Shown: positions 1 through 10,916 of the stretch, piece by piece | How the letters are laid out: each line of letters starts with the position of its first letter | Position numbering within the stretch: position 1 is the stretch's first letter | NCBI GenBank assembly: GCA_002731875.1 | Contig: PCCY01000028.1 | Span: 1 to 64,000, forward strand | Source of the DNA: Roseobacter sp. | GTDB lineage: Bacteria > Pseudomonadota > Alphaproteobacteria > Rhodobacterales > Rhodobacteraceae | Reading direction: 5' to 3' | Length of the DNA: 64,000 nt | Notes under the pieces: model-generated | What the model was told of the DNA's origin: nothing | Database searches by the model: none | Seen by the model: the letters and a program-made list of their open reading frames with translations, nothing else | Position numbers and translations under genes: made by a program

Positions 1-64
1 ATCTGAAACACGGTCGTCTTTGGCAGGAAGCCGATGAACGACCCCGAAGGCAAAGGCACCAGAC

Positions 65-271
65 ATGGCTGTCCAACAGAATAAAGTTTCCAAATCGCGC
101 CGCAACAACCGCCGCGCCCACGATTCGCTTACTGCTGCGAATCCAAACGAATGCCCGAACTGCGGTGAGCTGAAGCGCCCCCACCACATTTGTGCAGCAT
201 GCGGTCACTATGACGACAACGAAGTCGTTGCTATGAACGAAGAGATCGACCTCGACGAAGACGCAGCGTAA
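65..271 (+). CDS. rpmF: 50S ribosomal protein L32
   Basis: 68-aa ORF with L32 signature [20 protein letters not shown] and CxxC...CxxC zinc motif; followed by plsX-fabH as in alphaproteobacteria. Confidence 0.97.
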   Translation: MAVQQNKVSKSRRNNRRAHDSLTAANPNECPNCGELKRPHHICAACGHYDDNEVVAMNEEIDLDEDAA

Positions 272-313
272 GCTGGTCCCGTCAACCGCAGTTCATAAGA
301 GGCATCGCACCAG

Positions 314-1390
314 ATGACGGCCACGTCCGATCAGCCTAGCGCGAGAACTCAGCGCACCCTAATCTCAGTTGATGCGATGGGGGGCGATCAGGGCCCGGCA
401 ATCGTAGTTGCCGGGTGTTCTGAGTCTGCGAGCAAGAATCCTGACATAACCTTTGTTTTGCACGGCCCGGCGGATACTTTGGAACAGTTGGTCGCCAAGC
501 GCCCTGAACTGACGGGACGCTGCATCATTCGAGATGCCCAAGGCATCGTGACGATGGATGACAAACCCAGCAACGTGGTCCGCAATGGCAAGGAAACCTC
601 GATGTGGTCGGCTATCGAATCGGTGCGCACAGGTGAGGCATCCGTTGCTGTAAGCTGCGGCAACACGGGAGCCTTGATGGCTCTGTCGATGATCCGGCTG
701 AAGAAGCTTCCCGGCGTCAATCGTCCAGCGATCGCCGTGCTTTATCCTTCAACGAATCCTCAGGGATTTAACGTTTTGCTTGATGTGGGCGCAGACGTCC
801 GTGCCGATGCCGATGACCTGCTGCGCTTTGCGCTGATGGGAAAATCCTATGCACGCAACGGCATGGACATCGAACGTCCGCGGATCGGGTTGCTGAATGT
901 AGGCACCGAGGAGCATAAAGGGCGTACCGAGCTCAAGGAGGCGCACGAGTTGATTCGTGACGCCGCCGACGATGCCGGGTTTGAGTTCGTCGGCTTCGTC
1001 GAAGGTGGCGATATCTCGGGTGACGTTGCCGATGTGATTGTAACCGACGGATTTACGGGCAATATCGCGATCAAGACCGGCGAAGGGACTGCCACGTTGA
1101 TCGGCGATGGTCTGCGCCAGGCTTTCAAGAATTCGATCTGGTCACGCATCGCTTCTGTGCTGGCCTATACATCTCTACGCCGCGTGAGCAAGCGTTTTGA
1201 CCCGCGGCGGGTCAACGGAGGCGTGTTCCTGGGGCTGAATGGGACCGTTGTTAAGTCTCATGGTGCAGCCGACGCAACGGGCGTATCCTCGGCCATCAGG
1301 CTGGCGGTACGTCTTACCGAAAGTGAATTTACCGATCGGTTGGCAGCCCGCGTCGCCGCAGCTCCCCCGATGAAAGAGGCCACGGAATGA
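314..1390 (+). CDS. plsX: Phosphate acyltransferase PlsX
   Basis: ISVDAMGGDQGP N-terminus; rpmF-plsX-fabH order. Confidence 0.97.
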   Translation: MTATSDQPSARTQRTLISVDAMGGDQGPAIVVAGCSESASKNPDITFVLHGPADTLEQLVAKRPELTGRCIIRDAQGIVTMDDKPSNVVRNGKETSMWSAIESVRTGEASVAVSCGNTGALMALSMIRLKKLPGVNRPAIAVLYPSTNPQGFNVLLDVGADVRADADDLLRFALMGKSYARNGMDIERPRIGLLNVGTEEHKGRTELKEAHELIRDAADDAGFEFVGFVEGGDISGDVADVIVTDGFTGNIAIKTGEGTATLIGDGLRQAFKNSIWSRIASVLAYTSLRRVSKRFDPRRVNGGVFLGLNGTVVKSHGAADATGVSSAIRLAVRLTESEFTDRLAARVAAAPPMKEATE

Positions 1391-2358
1391 CAATCAGAGC
1401 TGTTGTAATTGGTGCCGGACACTATTTGCCGAAACGCGTTGTCGAAAATGCTGAATTTGAGGGCAAGATCGATACCGATGATGAGTGGATCAGATCACGA
1501 TCCGGCATAGAACGACGCCATTTCGTATCCGAAGGTGAAACCACCTCGACCATGGCAACAGCGGCTGCATTGGCCGCTCTCAAGGATGCTGGAAAGACCG
1601 CTGCGGATGTTGATGCCATTATTTTGGCGACCTCTACTGCCGATCTGACCTTTCCTTCCGCAGCGACAATGGTGCAGGCACAGCTCGGCATGGAGCGCGG
1701 TTTTGCCTTTGATATTCAAGCGGTCTGTGCCGGCTTCATATTCGCCCTGGCCAATGCCAATGCTTTGATCGCTTCGGGGCAGGTCAAACGAGTGCTGATC
1801 ATCGGTGCGGAAACATTCAGCAAGATCATAGACTGGACGGATCGCACAACCAGCGTACTGTTCGGCGATGGTGCCGGTGCATTATTGCTTGAAGCCCAGG
1901 AAGGCGACGGCACGTCCAAAGACCGGGGCATCTTGTCGACTGACTTGAACTCCGATGGCCGCCTGCATGATCTCCTGTTTGCCGACGGGGGTGTGAGTAC
2001 CGGCACGACGGGGTATGTTCGCATGCAAGGCAATCAGGTGTTTCGCCATGCCGTGGAAAAACTGGCCGCCACAGCAACCACGGCTATGGAGAGGGCCGGT
2101 ATCGAATCTTCCGACATTGACTGGATCGTGCCGCATCAGGCCAATATCCGAATAATTCAAGGTACCGCCAAGAAATTGAACCTGCCGATCGAACAGGTTG
2201 TCGTGACGGTTCAAGACCACGGCAACACCTCTGCCGCCTCGATTCCGCTGGCTCTGTCGGTGGGCCAGGAACGGGGCCAAATCAAGAAAGGTGACCTTCT
2301 GGTCACCGAAGCGATTGGCGGCGGCCTGGCGTGGGGTGCCGTTGTCCTGCGATGGTAA
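1387..2358 (+). CDS. fabH: Beta-ketoacyl-ACP synthase III
   Basis: AVCAGFIFAL active-site Cys region, WIVPHQAN and HGNTSAASIPLAL motifs; 4-nt overlap with plsX. Confidence 0.97.
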   Translation: MTIRAVVIGAGHYLPKRVVENAEFEGKIDTDDEWIRSRSGIERRHFVSEGETTSTMATAAALAALKDAGKTAADVDAIILATSTADLTFPSAATMVQAQLGMERGFAFDIQAVCAGFIFALANANALIASGQVKRVLIIGAETFSKIIDWTDRTTSVLFGDGAGALLLEAQEGDGTSKDRGILSTDLNSDGRLHDLLFADGGVSTGTTGYVRMQGNQVFRHAVEKLAATATTAMERAGIESSDIDWIVPHQANIRIIQGTAKKLNLPIEQVVVTVQDHGNTSAASIPLALSVGQERGQIKKGDLLVTEAIGGGLAWGAVVLRW

Positions 2359-2455
2359 GGTGGCTTTTCTTCGCGCAAACAGCACCTTAGAACCCATTGT
2401 TGTTGACACGTGAAATCGCTGCGGCCTATGCTGCCCAAAATACATGGGGGATGGA

Positions 2456-2758
2456 ATGGCAGACACGACGTTGACCCGGATGGATCTGAGCGAAGCAGTG
2501 TTTCGTGAGGTTGGCCTTTCGCGTAATGAAAGTGCCCAACTTGTTGAAGCTGTGCTCGAATATATCTCTGATGCTTTGGTCCAAGGCGAACAAGTTAAAA
2601 TTTCATCTTTCGGTACATTTTCAGTCCGCGATAAAACGGCTCGGGTTGGTAGAAACCCCAAAACCGGTGAAGAAGTGCCGATCAATCCGCGTCGGGTTCT
2701 GACCTTTCGCCCGTCCCACCTCATGAAGGACCGGGTCGCAAACGGGAACAAGCGATAG
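2456..2758 (+). CDS. ihfA: Integration host factor subunit alpha
   Basis: HU/IHF fold, [40 protein letters not shown]; second ATG of the ORF preferred as start. Confidence 0.93.
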   Translation: MADTTLTRMDLSEAVFREVGLSRNESAQLVEAVLEYISDALVQGEQVKISSFGTFSVRDKTARVGRNPKTGEEVPINPRRVLTFRPSHLMKDRVANGNKR

Positions 2759-2762
2759 CCTG

Positions 2763-3848
2763 ATGCCCAAGTCTCCGGACGCCTTTAGGACGATTTCAGA
2801 AGTTGCGGAATGGCTTGGTATCCAAGCCCACGTGCTGCGCTTTTGGGAAAGTAAATTCACGCAGGTGAAGCCGGTAAAACGCGCCGGCGGACGGCGGTAT
2901 TACCGCCCTGCCGACATGCTGTTGCTTGGCGGCATCAAACGGCTGCTGCATGATGACGGATTAACCATCAAAGGCGTTCAAAAGGTTCTACGCGAAGAAG
3001 GCATGAGCCACGTCGCACGGCTTTCACAGCCGCTTGATGAACTGAACATGGTAAATAGTGACGTATCAGCCGATACCATTGATATGGTTGTCGTTGAACC
3101 CACTCCTTCGGAACAGGAAGGCGTGGTGCTTTCATTTGAAGCTGCGCGGGCTGATCTGCCGGCCAAATCAGCCCCCGCCCAACCTCAGCCGCCCAAGCCG
3201 GTCGACCCTGTCGCTGCACAGGATACGCCGAATGCCACATCGGTGCCGCCGGATGACAGTGGGCCTGCCCGCGACGAACCGGACATGCCGGCACCTCAAG
3301 ATCCCGAAGATCTTGCGGTTGCCGAACTGCCTGCCGCGTCCGATCAGACCACCGCCAAAGCGCCCGACACCGCCGACCGACCAGCGGATGAGCAAGCCGA
3401 TTCTTCGTCTTCCGACATGCCTGTGCAGGATGCGTCCACGCCGGAAACAACCGATACCCGGCACGAAGACCTTCCGACTTTCTTGCGGCAGCCGATGACC
3501 CAATCCCCGCCCCCGTCCAGTGACAACACGCCTGACGATGGCGCGACCAGGCCAGCCCCATCACAGGCTGATCCCGTACAAGACCAAGCAGACTCGGGGC
3601 CCGAAGACCTGGATGAAGCGGCAGCCAAGCACCAAGTCACGCCCCCCCTGCCCAAACCACGCGTCATTCCCGATCCGGTGTTCCCTGTCGAAGCTGATAT
3701 CATCGTCAAACCACATGCCTTGGCAGCTGTGTTGCAATGTCGGAGCCTATCTCCAGACACCGCCCGCGAAATCGCCCCGCTGCTGGAGCGATTGACCGCC
3801 GTGCGCGATTCGATGTCCAATGCGGAACCCGCCGCAGCTGCTGACTGA
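2763..3848 (+). CDS. MerR family transcriptional regulator with long acidic Pro-rich C-terminal region
   Basis: N-terminal MerR HTH ([40 protein letters not shown]); rest is low-complexity P/D/A-rich. Confidence 0.88.
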   Translation: MPKSPDAFRTISEVAEWLGIQAHVLRFWESKFTQVKPVKRAGGRRYYRPADMLLLGGIKRLLHDDGLTIKGVQKVLREEGMSHVARLSQPLDELNMVNSDVSADTIDMVVVEPTPSEQEGVVLSFEAARADLPAKSAPAQPQPPKPVDPVAAQDTPNATSVPPDDSGPARDEPDMPAPQDPEDLAVAELPAASDQTTAKAPDTADRPADEQADSSSSDMPVQDASTPETTDTRHEDLPTFLRQPMTQSPPPSSDNTPDDGATRPAPSQADPVQDQADSGPEDLDEAAAKHQVTPPLPKPRVIPDPVFPVEADIIVKPHALAAVLQCRSLSPDTAREIAPLLERLTAVRDSMSNAEPAAAAD

Positions 3849-3918
3849 AACCACTGGTGCAGTTTGCGGCAATTCCCCCTTGCGCCCCGGCGATTATCAG
3901 GTATGAACCGCTGCATGT

Positions 3919-3995
3919 CGGGCTATGGCGCAGCCTGGTAGCGCGTCCGTCTGGGGGACGGAAGGTCGCAGGTTCGAGTCCTGCTAGCCCGACCA
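3919..3995 (+). tRNA. tRNA-Pro (GGG)
   Basis: Cloverleaf read by eye: acceptor CGGGCTA/TAGCCCG, anticodon loop CTGGGGG, GGTTCGAGTCC T-arm, encoded CCA. Confidence 0.96.
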
Positions 3996-4007
3996 ACCGA
4001 CATAAAA

Positions 4008-4041
4008 CAAACGCCCGCGCCCTTGTGGTTGCGGGTGTTTG
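4008..4041. terminator. Hairpin terminator 3' of tRNA-Pro(GGG)
   Basis: CAAACGCCCGC / GCGGGTGTTTG 11-bp stem (one G-T pair). Confidence 0.65.
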
Positions 4042-4059
4042 CATTTGAAAGGTCCAGCT

Positions 4060-5139
4060 ATGGGCGGTGTTATTCCCAACCAACACATCAACGATATGAT
4101 CAGTGCCGGTCAGATCATCGGCACCCCCGAGGTCGATCCGGCCCAGGTCCAACCCGCCAGTCTCGACCTGCGGCTTGGAACCGTCGCGTATCGCGTGCGG
4201 GCCTCGTTTCTGACCGGGCACGGCGCAAAGGTCGCTGATCGTCTAACCGAATTCGAGATGCACCGCGTTGACCTGACCAGCGGTGCGGTGTTGGAAAAGG
4301 GATGCGTCTATGTCGTACCCTTGATGGAGAGCCTTGCCCTGCCAGATGATATATCGGCGGTCGCCAATGCCAAAAGCTCGACCGGGCGGCTGGACCTGCT
4401 GACCCGTACCATCACAGACGGCGGTACGGAATTTGACCGTATCGCGCATGGCTATACCGGGCCGCTTTACGCCGAAATCTGTCCCCGGTCTTTTTCGGTG
4501 CTCGTACGTCCCGGCATGCGGTTGAACCAGATTCGCTTTTCCTCCGGCAATGCGGCGCTGGATGATGCGGCGCTGCGTGCCCTGCACACCGAAACGCCGC
4601 TTGTCGATGGCGACGCCGTGATCGATGACGGGTTGGGCTTTTCGGTCGACTTGCGGTTGCCTGGCACGACCTTGGTCGGGTACCGGGCCAAACCCCATAC
4701 CGGCGTGATTGACCTTGACAACATCGGCCACTATGCGCCCGCAGACTTTTGGGAAGAAGTTCACAGCGACAACGGGCAGATCATCCTCGACCCAGGAGCG
4801 TTTTACATCCTGGTAAGCCGCGAGGCCGTCACCATACCACCAGAATTCGCAGCCGAGATGGCCCCATATCTTGCCATGGTCGGAGAGTTCCGCGTCCACT
4901 ACGCAGGCTTTTTTGACCCGGGTTTCGGCCATGCCACAGCCGGCGGCGCAGGGTCGCGCGGTGTTCTGGAAGTGCGCTGTCACGAAGCCCCGTTCGTGCT
5001 TGAACATGGCCAGATCGTTGGACGCCTGATTTACGAGAAAATGTCCGAAATACCCACGCAGCTGTACGGCGCGGGAATTGCTTCGAACTATCAGGGGCAA
5101 GGTCTCAAGCTAAGCAAGCATTTCCTCGCGCCGGCCTGA
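4060..5139 (+). CDS. dcd: 2'-deoxycytidine 5'-triphosphate deaminase (long form)
   Basis: Two dUTPase/Dcd-like halves (VQPASLDLRLG, NAKSSTGRLDLLTR, LVSREAVTIPPEFAAEM); start moved to ATG 4060 because the ORF-track start lies in the terminator. Confidence 0.85.
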   Translation: MGGVIPNQHINDMISAGQIIGTPEVDPAQVQPASLDLRLGTVAYRVRASFLTGHGAKVADRLTEFEMHRVDLTSGAVLEKGCVYVVPLMESLALPDDISAVANAKSSTGRLDLLTRTITDGGTEFDRIAHGYTGPLYAEICPRSFSVLVRPGMRLNQIRFSSGNAALDDAALRALHTETPLVDGDAVIDDGLGFSVDLRLPGTTLVGYRAKPHTGVIDLDNIGHYAPADFWEEVHSDNGQIILDPGAFYILVSREAVTIPPEFAAEMAPYLAMVGEFRVHYAGFFDPGFGHATAGGAGSRGVLEVRCHEAPFVLEHGQIVGRLIYEKMSEIPTQLYGAGIASNYQGQGLKLSKHFLAPA

Positions 5140-5240
5140 CCCACGCGGTTCGGTCTGTTCAATTGCAAGGCCTGACGCAACCCAAACGGACTGCCGCAGG
5201 CACCGCCCGCCCGCGCAGCCGCAGACAGTAGAGACAAACC

Positions 5241-5483
5241 CTAAAACTTGTTGAGTCGGCGCATGTTCTTCATCATGTCACGCGCACGCTTGCCTTGGTC
5301 GCGTCCCATCTTGTCACGGCTTGCGTTTTCTGCGGCACTGATATCAGGACCCCCCGTGTTCCGACTACCATCGGATTTCCGCCCCTTGCCGAGCTTGGAC
5401 GCTTGGTCGAAACCTATCGAGACACCCTTGTTGATCAGCCGCCCCATAACCTGACGCATAATCATATTGATAATCTGGTTCAT
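5241..5483 (-). CDS. Small conserved hypothetical protein (80 aa)
   Basis: Plausible standalone ORF, basic C-terminus; no family recognised. Confidence 0.55.
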   Translation of the reverse strand: MNQIINMIMRQVMGRLINKGVSIGFDQASKLGKGRKSDGSRNTGGPDISAAENASRDKMGRDQGKRARDMMKNMRRLNKF

Positions 5484-5564
5484 CGTTTATCCCCGGTTGC
5501 AACGTCAAAATCACTGTCAGTGCTTAATATAGCATTCAATACGGCGTTTTTCAGGCCCTCGTCG

Positions 5565-6224
5565 TTAATCCTCGAACAATTCGCTTTGACCCTCTGTTGG
5601 CTCGGGTTCATCTTCGTCTTTGATGTCAAATGTGGGCATTGCCCCGAATGCCGGGCGATTCTCCAGCAATCCTGCCGATCGCAATTCTTTCAAACCTGGC
5701 AGGTCGCGTGGGCTTTCCAGACCAAAATGCGCCAGAAACTCTTGTGTGACAACGAAAGTCACCGGCCGCCCCGGGGTCATCTTGCGGCGTCCAAACCGGA
5801 TCCAGTCAAGTTCAAGCAGTTGGTCCAGCGTGCCGCGCGACACGGACACACCACGAATTTCTTCTATTTCTGCCCGCGTGGTCGGTTGGTGATAGGCGAT
5901 GATAGCAAGGGTTTCTATTGCCGCCCGCGACAGCTTGCGCACCTCGACAGTCTCTTTCTGCATGAGGTACCCTAAGTCGGCAGCCGTGCGCATCGCATAG
6001 GCATCTCCGACTTTCACCACCTCGACACCCCGCCCTTCGTACCGTCGGCGCAGATGGATCATCGCCTCGCCTGCATCACAACCATGCGGCATGCGTTGTT
6101 CAATATCGCGCAGGGTCACCGGATCGGCGGTCGCAAACAGAATGGCTTCCAGCATGCGTTCTTGTTCAGCCATGGGCGGCGGATCAAACAGGCTTTCCTC
6201 TTGGTCGTCATAGGCTTCAGCCAC
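5565..6224 (-). CDS. scpB: Segregation and condensation protein B
   Basis: EAILFATADPVTLRDIEQRMP, IIAYHQPTTRAEIEEIRGVS; adjacent to scpA. Confidence 0.95.
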   Translation of the reverse strand: MAEAYDDQEESLFDPPPMAEQERMLEAILFATADPVTLRDIEQRMPHGCDAGEAMIHLRRRYEGRGVEVVKVGDAYAMRTAADLGYLMQKETVEVRKLSRAAIETLAIIAYHQPTTRAEIEEIRGVSVSRGTLDQLLELDWIRFGRRKMTPGRPVTFVVTQEFLAHFGLESPRDLPGLKELRSAGLLENRPAFGAMPTFDIKDEDEPEPTEGQSELFED

Positions 6225-7011
6225 GCTGCTTCTCCCTTTTGCGCAACTCGATGGGCGCGAACAGCTCGGTTTGTCTGATCTCTATGTGCCCCTCCTTGGC
6301 CAGCTCCAGCGACGCCGCGAACGTAGAAGCGGTGGCGGAACGCAACTGCACTGGGTCAACCGACCACCCCTCGGGCAGATAACTCGTCAGGTCCGACCAA
6401 TCGCCCGCATACCCGATCAGGCCGCGCATACGATCAAGGGCTTGTTCCATCGTGAACACCTTGTCACGGTCCATGACGAAGGGCCTGAAGTCATCCCGGG
6501 TGCGGATGCGGGCATAGCCTTGCATGAGGTCCAGCAACGTCGCGGTATAGGTGATACGGCGGGTCCGCTGCACCTCGTCAGTCTGCCCACGGGCAAAAAA
6601 GTCGCGTCCCAGCTGGTCGCGCGCCATCAGCCGCGCCGCCGCGTCCCGCATGGCCTGCAATCGTTCAAGCTGAAACGCCAGGTGCGCTGCCAGTTCCTCG
6701 CCGGTCGGTCCCTCTTCATCGGGGTCAGGGGGTAGCAAAAGACGGGATTTCAAAAACGCCAACCAAGCCGCCATCACCAGATAGTCAGCAGCAAGTTCAA
6801 GCCGTAATGCCTTTGCTTTTTCGACAAACAGAAGATATTGCCGTGCCAGTTGCAGAACCGATATCCTGCGCAAGTCGACCTTTTGGGTGCGGCTTAGCGT
6901 CAGCAACAGATCCAAAGGTCCTTCGAACCCATCCACGTCGACGATCAGCGCTTCGGCAGCCAGCCTTTCGGCCACGGTACATTGATCTTCCTCGAATAGT
7001 GTTTCAGCCAT
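6217..7011 (-). CDS. scpA: Segregation and condensation protein A
   Basis: VDGFEGPLDLLLTLSRTQKVDLRRISV; start at MAETLFEED chosen. Confidence 0.94.
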   Translation of the reverse strand: MAETLFEEDQCTVAERLAAEALIVDVDGFEGPLDLLLTLSRTQKVDLRRISVLQLARQYLLFVEKAKALRLELAADYLVMAAWLAFLKSRLLLPPDPDEEGPTGEELAAHLAFQLERLQAMRDAAARLMARDQLGRDFFARGQTDEVQRTRRITYTATLLDLMQGYARIRTRDDFRPFVMDRDKVFTMEQALDRMRGLIGYAGDWSDLTSYLPEGWSVDPVQLRSATASTFAASLELAKEGHIEIRQTELFAPIELRKREKQRG

Positions 7012-8011
7012 GCACATCCTCGCCGACAAGCCTGGTCAGCCTTGCAGTCAGGGCGGGAATGTCAATATCATCAGGGACCACACGCGCAGCCAATGCACGT
7101 TCGGCCCGTGTTTGTGCGGCTTGCGTCATCTCACCCGCAGCGTCGGCGACCAGAGCGCGGTCTTTCAACGATGCATTGCAATACAACACCACATCGCATC
7201 CGGCCGCCAATGCATCGCGGGTGATATCGTCAATGCGCCCCTTTAGCGCCTGCATTGATATATCATCAGTCATGATCAGATTGTCGAACCCGATTTCATC
7301 GCGAATAACCTGCATCATCACCGGCGATAACGTTGCAGGACGTTTATCAAGAGCCTCGTACACAAGATGCGCGGTCATCGCCATCGGAAGGTCGTTCAAC
7401 GCCTTGAAAGGTGCGAAATCAGTGCCGATCAGATCGTCACGACCGGCACTGACCTGGGGCAGATCAAAATGGCTGTCCATTGTAGCACGGCCATGACCAG
7501 GCATATGCTTGACGACCGGCAAAACACCACCGGCCAACATCCCGTCTGCCGCCGCTCTTCCCAGTTTGGTGACCTTTTCCGGGTCCGTACCATAGCAACG
7601 GTTGCGCAAAAACTCGTGGGTTTGCGGACCCGCCACATCGACCATCGGCGCGCAGTTACTGTCGATACCTAGATCATGCAGCTCGTGTGCGATAAGACGA
7701 TAACGCAGATTCATCGCTTCGACGGAATTTTCACCAGCGGCCTTCACGAAATCCAGAGGTGGCGACCAGTCACGCCAAAACGGCCGGCGCAGTCGTTGCA
7801 CCCGTCCGCCTTCCTGATCGACCGTTATCACCGCATCATGGCCAGCGGCGTCGCGCAGTTCTGCACACAGCGCGCGAACCTGTTCAGGTGTGTCCACATT
7901 GCGGCTGAACAAGATGAACCCAAAAGGCTTAACTTCGCGAAAAAGCGCTTTCTCTTGCGCCGTCAATCGTAACCCCGACGCATCCAGTATCGTCGCCCCG
8001 AAGCGTGTCAC
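7004..8011 (-). CDS. nagZ: Beta-N-acetylhexosaminidase
   Basis: GFILFSRNVDTPEQ, DQEGGRVQR, KHMPGHG, MTDDISMQA; GTG start overlapping the upstream TGA (GTGA). Confidence 0.92.
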   Translation of the reverse strand: MTRFGATILDASGLRLTAQEKALFREVKPFGFILFSRNVDTPEQVRALCAELRDAAGHDAVITVDQEGGRVQRLRRPFWRDWSPPLDFVKAAGENSVEAMNLRYRLIAHELHDLGIDSNCAPMVDVAGPQTHEFLRNRCYGTDPEKVTKLGRAAADGMLAGGVLPVVKHMPGHGRATMDSHFDLPQVSAGRDDLIGTDFAPFKALNDLPMAMTAHLVYEALDKRPATLSPVMMQVIRDEIGFDNLIMTDDISMQALKGRIDDITRDALAAGCDVVLYCNASLKDRALVADAAGEMTQAAQTRAERALAARVVPDDIDIPALTARLTRLVGEDVHG

Positions 8012-9036
8012 CGGGTGACGACAGGGATGCAATCGGCGTTTTCCGCAACCAAGGCAGAACAAAAGCGTCGTGCATCCGCGATATCTTCGAAGCCATGTGC
8101 GCGCAGGCGATAGAAGGTGCGACCACCGCTGCTTGCTTCTTGGATCACTCGCGATTTGCCATCCAGATAGGCCCCGAACCGGCCATTCAGCGTATCCCAC
8201 TGCGCCCGCGCGGTCTGTGGGGTATCAAAAGCACCCAACTGCACCAGACGCGTCCCTTTTGGCAAACTATCGGCGGCAAGCTCTGTCACGGTTGCCGGCG
8301 TCGCGATCATCGGAGTGTCAGCAGGTTGAAACGATGCACGCGTCACCAGTTCGGAAGTTGCGGGGCGACGTTTAGGCCGCAGCGAACTGTGAACGCCCGG
8401 CTCTCCACCCATCGCGAGCGCAACCGCCTGCGACACCGCCAGCTCAAGCGGGTCCATATCCAGTGTTTCGCTTTCGGCAACCGGTTCGATGGTGCCTTCA
8501 CCTTCGTCTAACGGGTCAACCCCGTCGGCTATCGGGTCAACGCCGACGGGCAAAGACGCCGTGACGTCGCTAATATTCCCCGTTTGCAAAGCCGCCACCT
8601 GGATAGGTTCCGGCTTGTTCAGTGCCGGCACCTGTGGCTCAGATGCCACCATTGCGACGGCAATGGGCTGGTCTTCGTCCTCAAGATCCAGCGGCTTGGG
8701 GGCTAATATCACTTGCTCCGCAAACTGGCTGGCGGTTCCTTCCGATGCCACGGCATTGACGGATAACCCCTGATTGTCGGCAAGCTGACCGCCCGGATTC
8801 TCGGGACGAACGCGCATGTCACCGGCTGCCGCGCGAACGACGGGTATGCCCGTGACATCGCGCATCAGCAGCTTATAGCCCCACACCGCGATGCCTATGA
8901 TCAACGCGACCGACATGGCAGCTCCGGCTATATTTGCCAATTTTGACAAAGGCTTAGCCTGCACATTAAGTGTCGCGCTAGCATCGGATTCGAAAGAATA
9001 CCCCCCACCGTGGGACGGGGACGTGTAATATGCCAT
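8008..9036 (-). CDS. SPOR domain-containing protein
   Basis: N-terminal TM segment and C-terminal SPOR-like domain (VQLGAFDTPQTARAQWDTL...FYRLRAHGF). Confidence 0.85.
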   Translation of the reverse strand: MAYYTSPSHGGGYSFESDASATLNVQAKPLSKLANIAGAAMSVALIIGIAVWGYKLLMRDVTGIPVVRAAAGDMRVRPENPGGQLADNQGLSVNAVASEGTASQFAEQVILAPKPLDLEDEDQPIAVAMVASEPQVPALNKPEPIQVAALQTGNISDVTASLPVGVDPIADGVDPLDEGEGTIEPVAESETLDMDPLELAVSQAVALAMGGEPGVHSSLRPKRRPATSELVTRASFQPADTPMIATPATVTELAADSLPKGTRLVQLGAFDTPQTARAQWDTLNGRFGAYLDGKSRVIQEASSGGRTFYRLRAHGFEDIADARRFCSALVAENADCIPVVTR

Positions 9037-9110
9037 ATCTGCCTCACTGCCCACGACTAGTTCAATTGACGCAGGTCTATTTTTTAAAATGCCCGACCAG
9101 CCGGTGTGCG

Positions 9111-10853
9111 TTAACGCATCTCTTCCGCTGGTTTGACCCCCAGAATACCAAGACCTGACGCAATTACAATCGCTGTGGCTTGGGCAAGCGCGATTTTTGA
9201 CTGCGAAGTAGCAGGATCATCTTGCAGGAAACGCAACGAAGGCACGTCATTGCCTCGGTTCCATAGGCCATGGAAATCTCCGGCAAGTTCATAGAGATAA
9301 AACGCCACCCGGTGCGGTTCATTGCTTCGTGCGGCGGTTTCCACCAGACGCGGCCATTCGGCCAGTTTGGCGGCCAGCTTGAGTTCGCTCTCGTGATCCA
9401 GCCTGCCCAGATCTGCGGCTTTCAATGCACCCATATCGACCGATACACCAGCTTCGGCGGCCTTGCGCAGCACAGAGTTGACCCGCGCATGCGCATACTG
9501 AACGTAAAACACCGGGTTCTCACGGGATTGCTCCAACACTTTGGCAAAGTCGAAATCCAGCATCGCGTCATTCTTGCGTGTCAGCATGACAAAGCGCGTT
9601 ACATCGGGGCCCACCTGTTCGACGACGTCGCGCAGGGTCACGAATGTCCCTGCCCGCTTGGACATCTTGAATTCCTTGCCATCCTTGAACAGCTTGACCA
9701 ACTGCGTCAGCTTGATATCCAGCGGCACGGTACCGTCCGATAACGCGGAAACCGCAGCTTTCATCCGTTTGACATAGCCACCGTGATCTGCCCCGAACAC
9801 GTCGATCAGCATGTCGAACCCACGCTGCACCTTGTCAAAGTGGTAAGCGATGTCCGGCGCGAAGTATGTCCACCCGCCGTCGGATTTCATCACAGGCCGG
9901 TCCACGTCATCTCCATGAGCCGTAGATCTGAACAACGTCTGCTCGCGTGGCTCCCAGTCTTCGGGCTTCTTGCCCTTGGGGGGTTCAAGTACGCCCTCAT
10001 AGATCAGCCCCTTGGACTTGAGGTCCTCGATCGCGGCTTCGATCCGGCCCGAGCCATACAGCGACTTTTCCGAATAAAACACGTCCATCTCAACCCCAAG
10101 CGACGCAAGGTCGCCCCGGATCAACTTCATCATCTCGTCGGTCGAGAAATTGCGAACATCCTCAAGCCAGACAGCCTCGTCCTGGTCAAGATAGGCGTCG
10201 CCGACCTTGTCCTTCAGTGCGACGCCGACCTCGATCAGATAGTCACCGGGATAGGTTCCGTCGGGAAACGCCACCTCTTGTCCGTATGCCTCCAGATAGC
10301 GCAGGTACACAGAGCGCGCCAAAACATCGACCTGCGCACCGCCATCGTTGATGTAATACTCACGCGTCACGTCAAAGCCGGCAAAATCCAGCAAGGACGC
10401 CAGCGCATCGCCGAACACCGCACCACGGGTGTGCCCCACATGCAGCGGCCCCGTGGGATTGGCCGAAACATATTCGACGTTGACCCGCTTGCCCTGCCCC
10501 AGATCGCCACGACCGAAATCGGTGCCCTGTGCCAGAACGGCACCCACGACGCGCTGCCAGACATCCGCGCTGAGCCGCAGGTTCAAGAACCCCGGCCCCG
10601 CCACATCCGCCGCCGTGATACGCGGATCCTCGGCCAGTTTTCCCGCCAGCTTTTCCGCAATATCACGCGGCTTCATGCCAGCGGGTTTTGCCAGTACCAT
10701 CGCCGCGTTGGTCGCCATATCACCGTGCGACGCATCGCGCGGTGGCTCTACCGTGATGGCGTCAAAGTTCAGCGCCTCGGGCAGAAACCCGTCGGCAACC
10801 AGCGTCTCGAGGGTGGACAGCACAAGGCTGCGGATATCGGCAAATAGGTTCAT
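9111..10853 (-). CDS. argS: Arginine--tRNA ligase
   Basis: [41 protein letters not shown]. Confidence 0.97.
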   Translation of the reverse strand: MNLFADIRSLVLSTLETLVADGFLPEALNFDAITVEPPRDASHGDMATNAAMVLAKPAGMKPRDIAEKLAGKLAEDPRITAADVAGPGFLNLRLSADVWQRVVGAVLAQGTDFGRGDLGQGKRVNVEYVSANPTGPLHVGHTRGAVFGDALASLLDFAGFDVTREYYINDGGAQVDVLARSVYLRYLEAYGQEVAFPDGTYPGDYLIEVGVALKDKVGDAYLDQDEAVWLEDVRNFSTDEMMKLIRGDLASLGVEMDVFYSEKSLYGSGRIEAAIEDLKSKGLIYEGVLEPPKGKKPEDWEPREQTLFRSTAHGDDVDRPVMKSDGGWTYFAPDIAYHFDKVQRGFDMLIDVFGADHGGYVKRMKAAVSALSDGTVPLDIKLTQLVKLFKDGKEFKMSKRAGTFVTLRDVVEQVGPDVTRFVMLTRKNDAMLDFDFAKVLEQSRENPVFYVQYAHARVNSVLRKAAEAGVSVDMGALKAADLGRLDHESELKLAAKLAEWPRLVETAARSNEPHRVAFYLYELAGDFHGLWNRGNDVPSLRFLQDDPATSQSKIALAQATAIVIASGLGILGVKPAEEMR

Positions 10854-10916
10854 AACGGAGTTCCTTCGACTTGGCCCCGTGTATCACCTGAATATCCACC
10901 CTTAATCAAGGGCAGT

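Noticed and set aside
9783-10847. 354-aa plus-strand ORF antisense to argS
   Set aside because: Shadow ORF of argS; composition atypical and no family signature.
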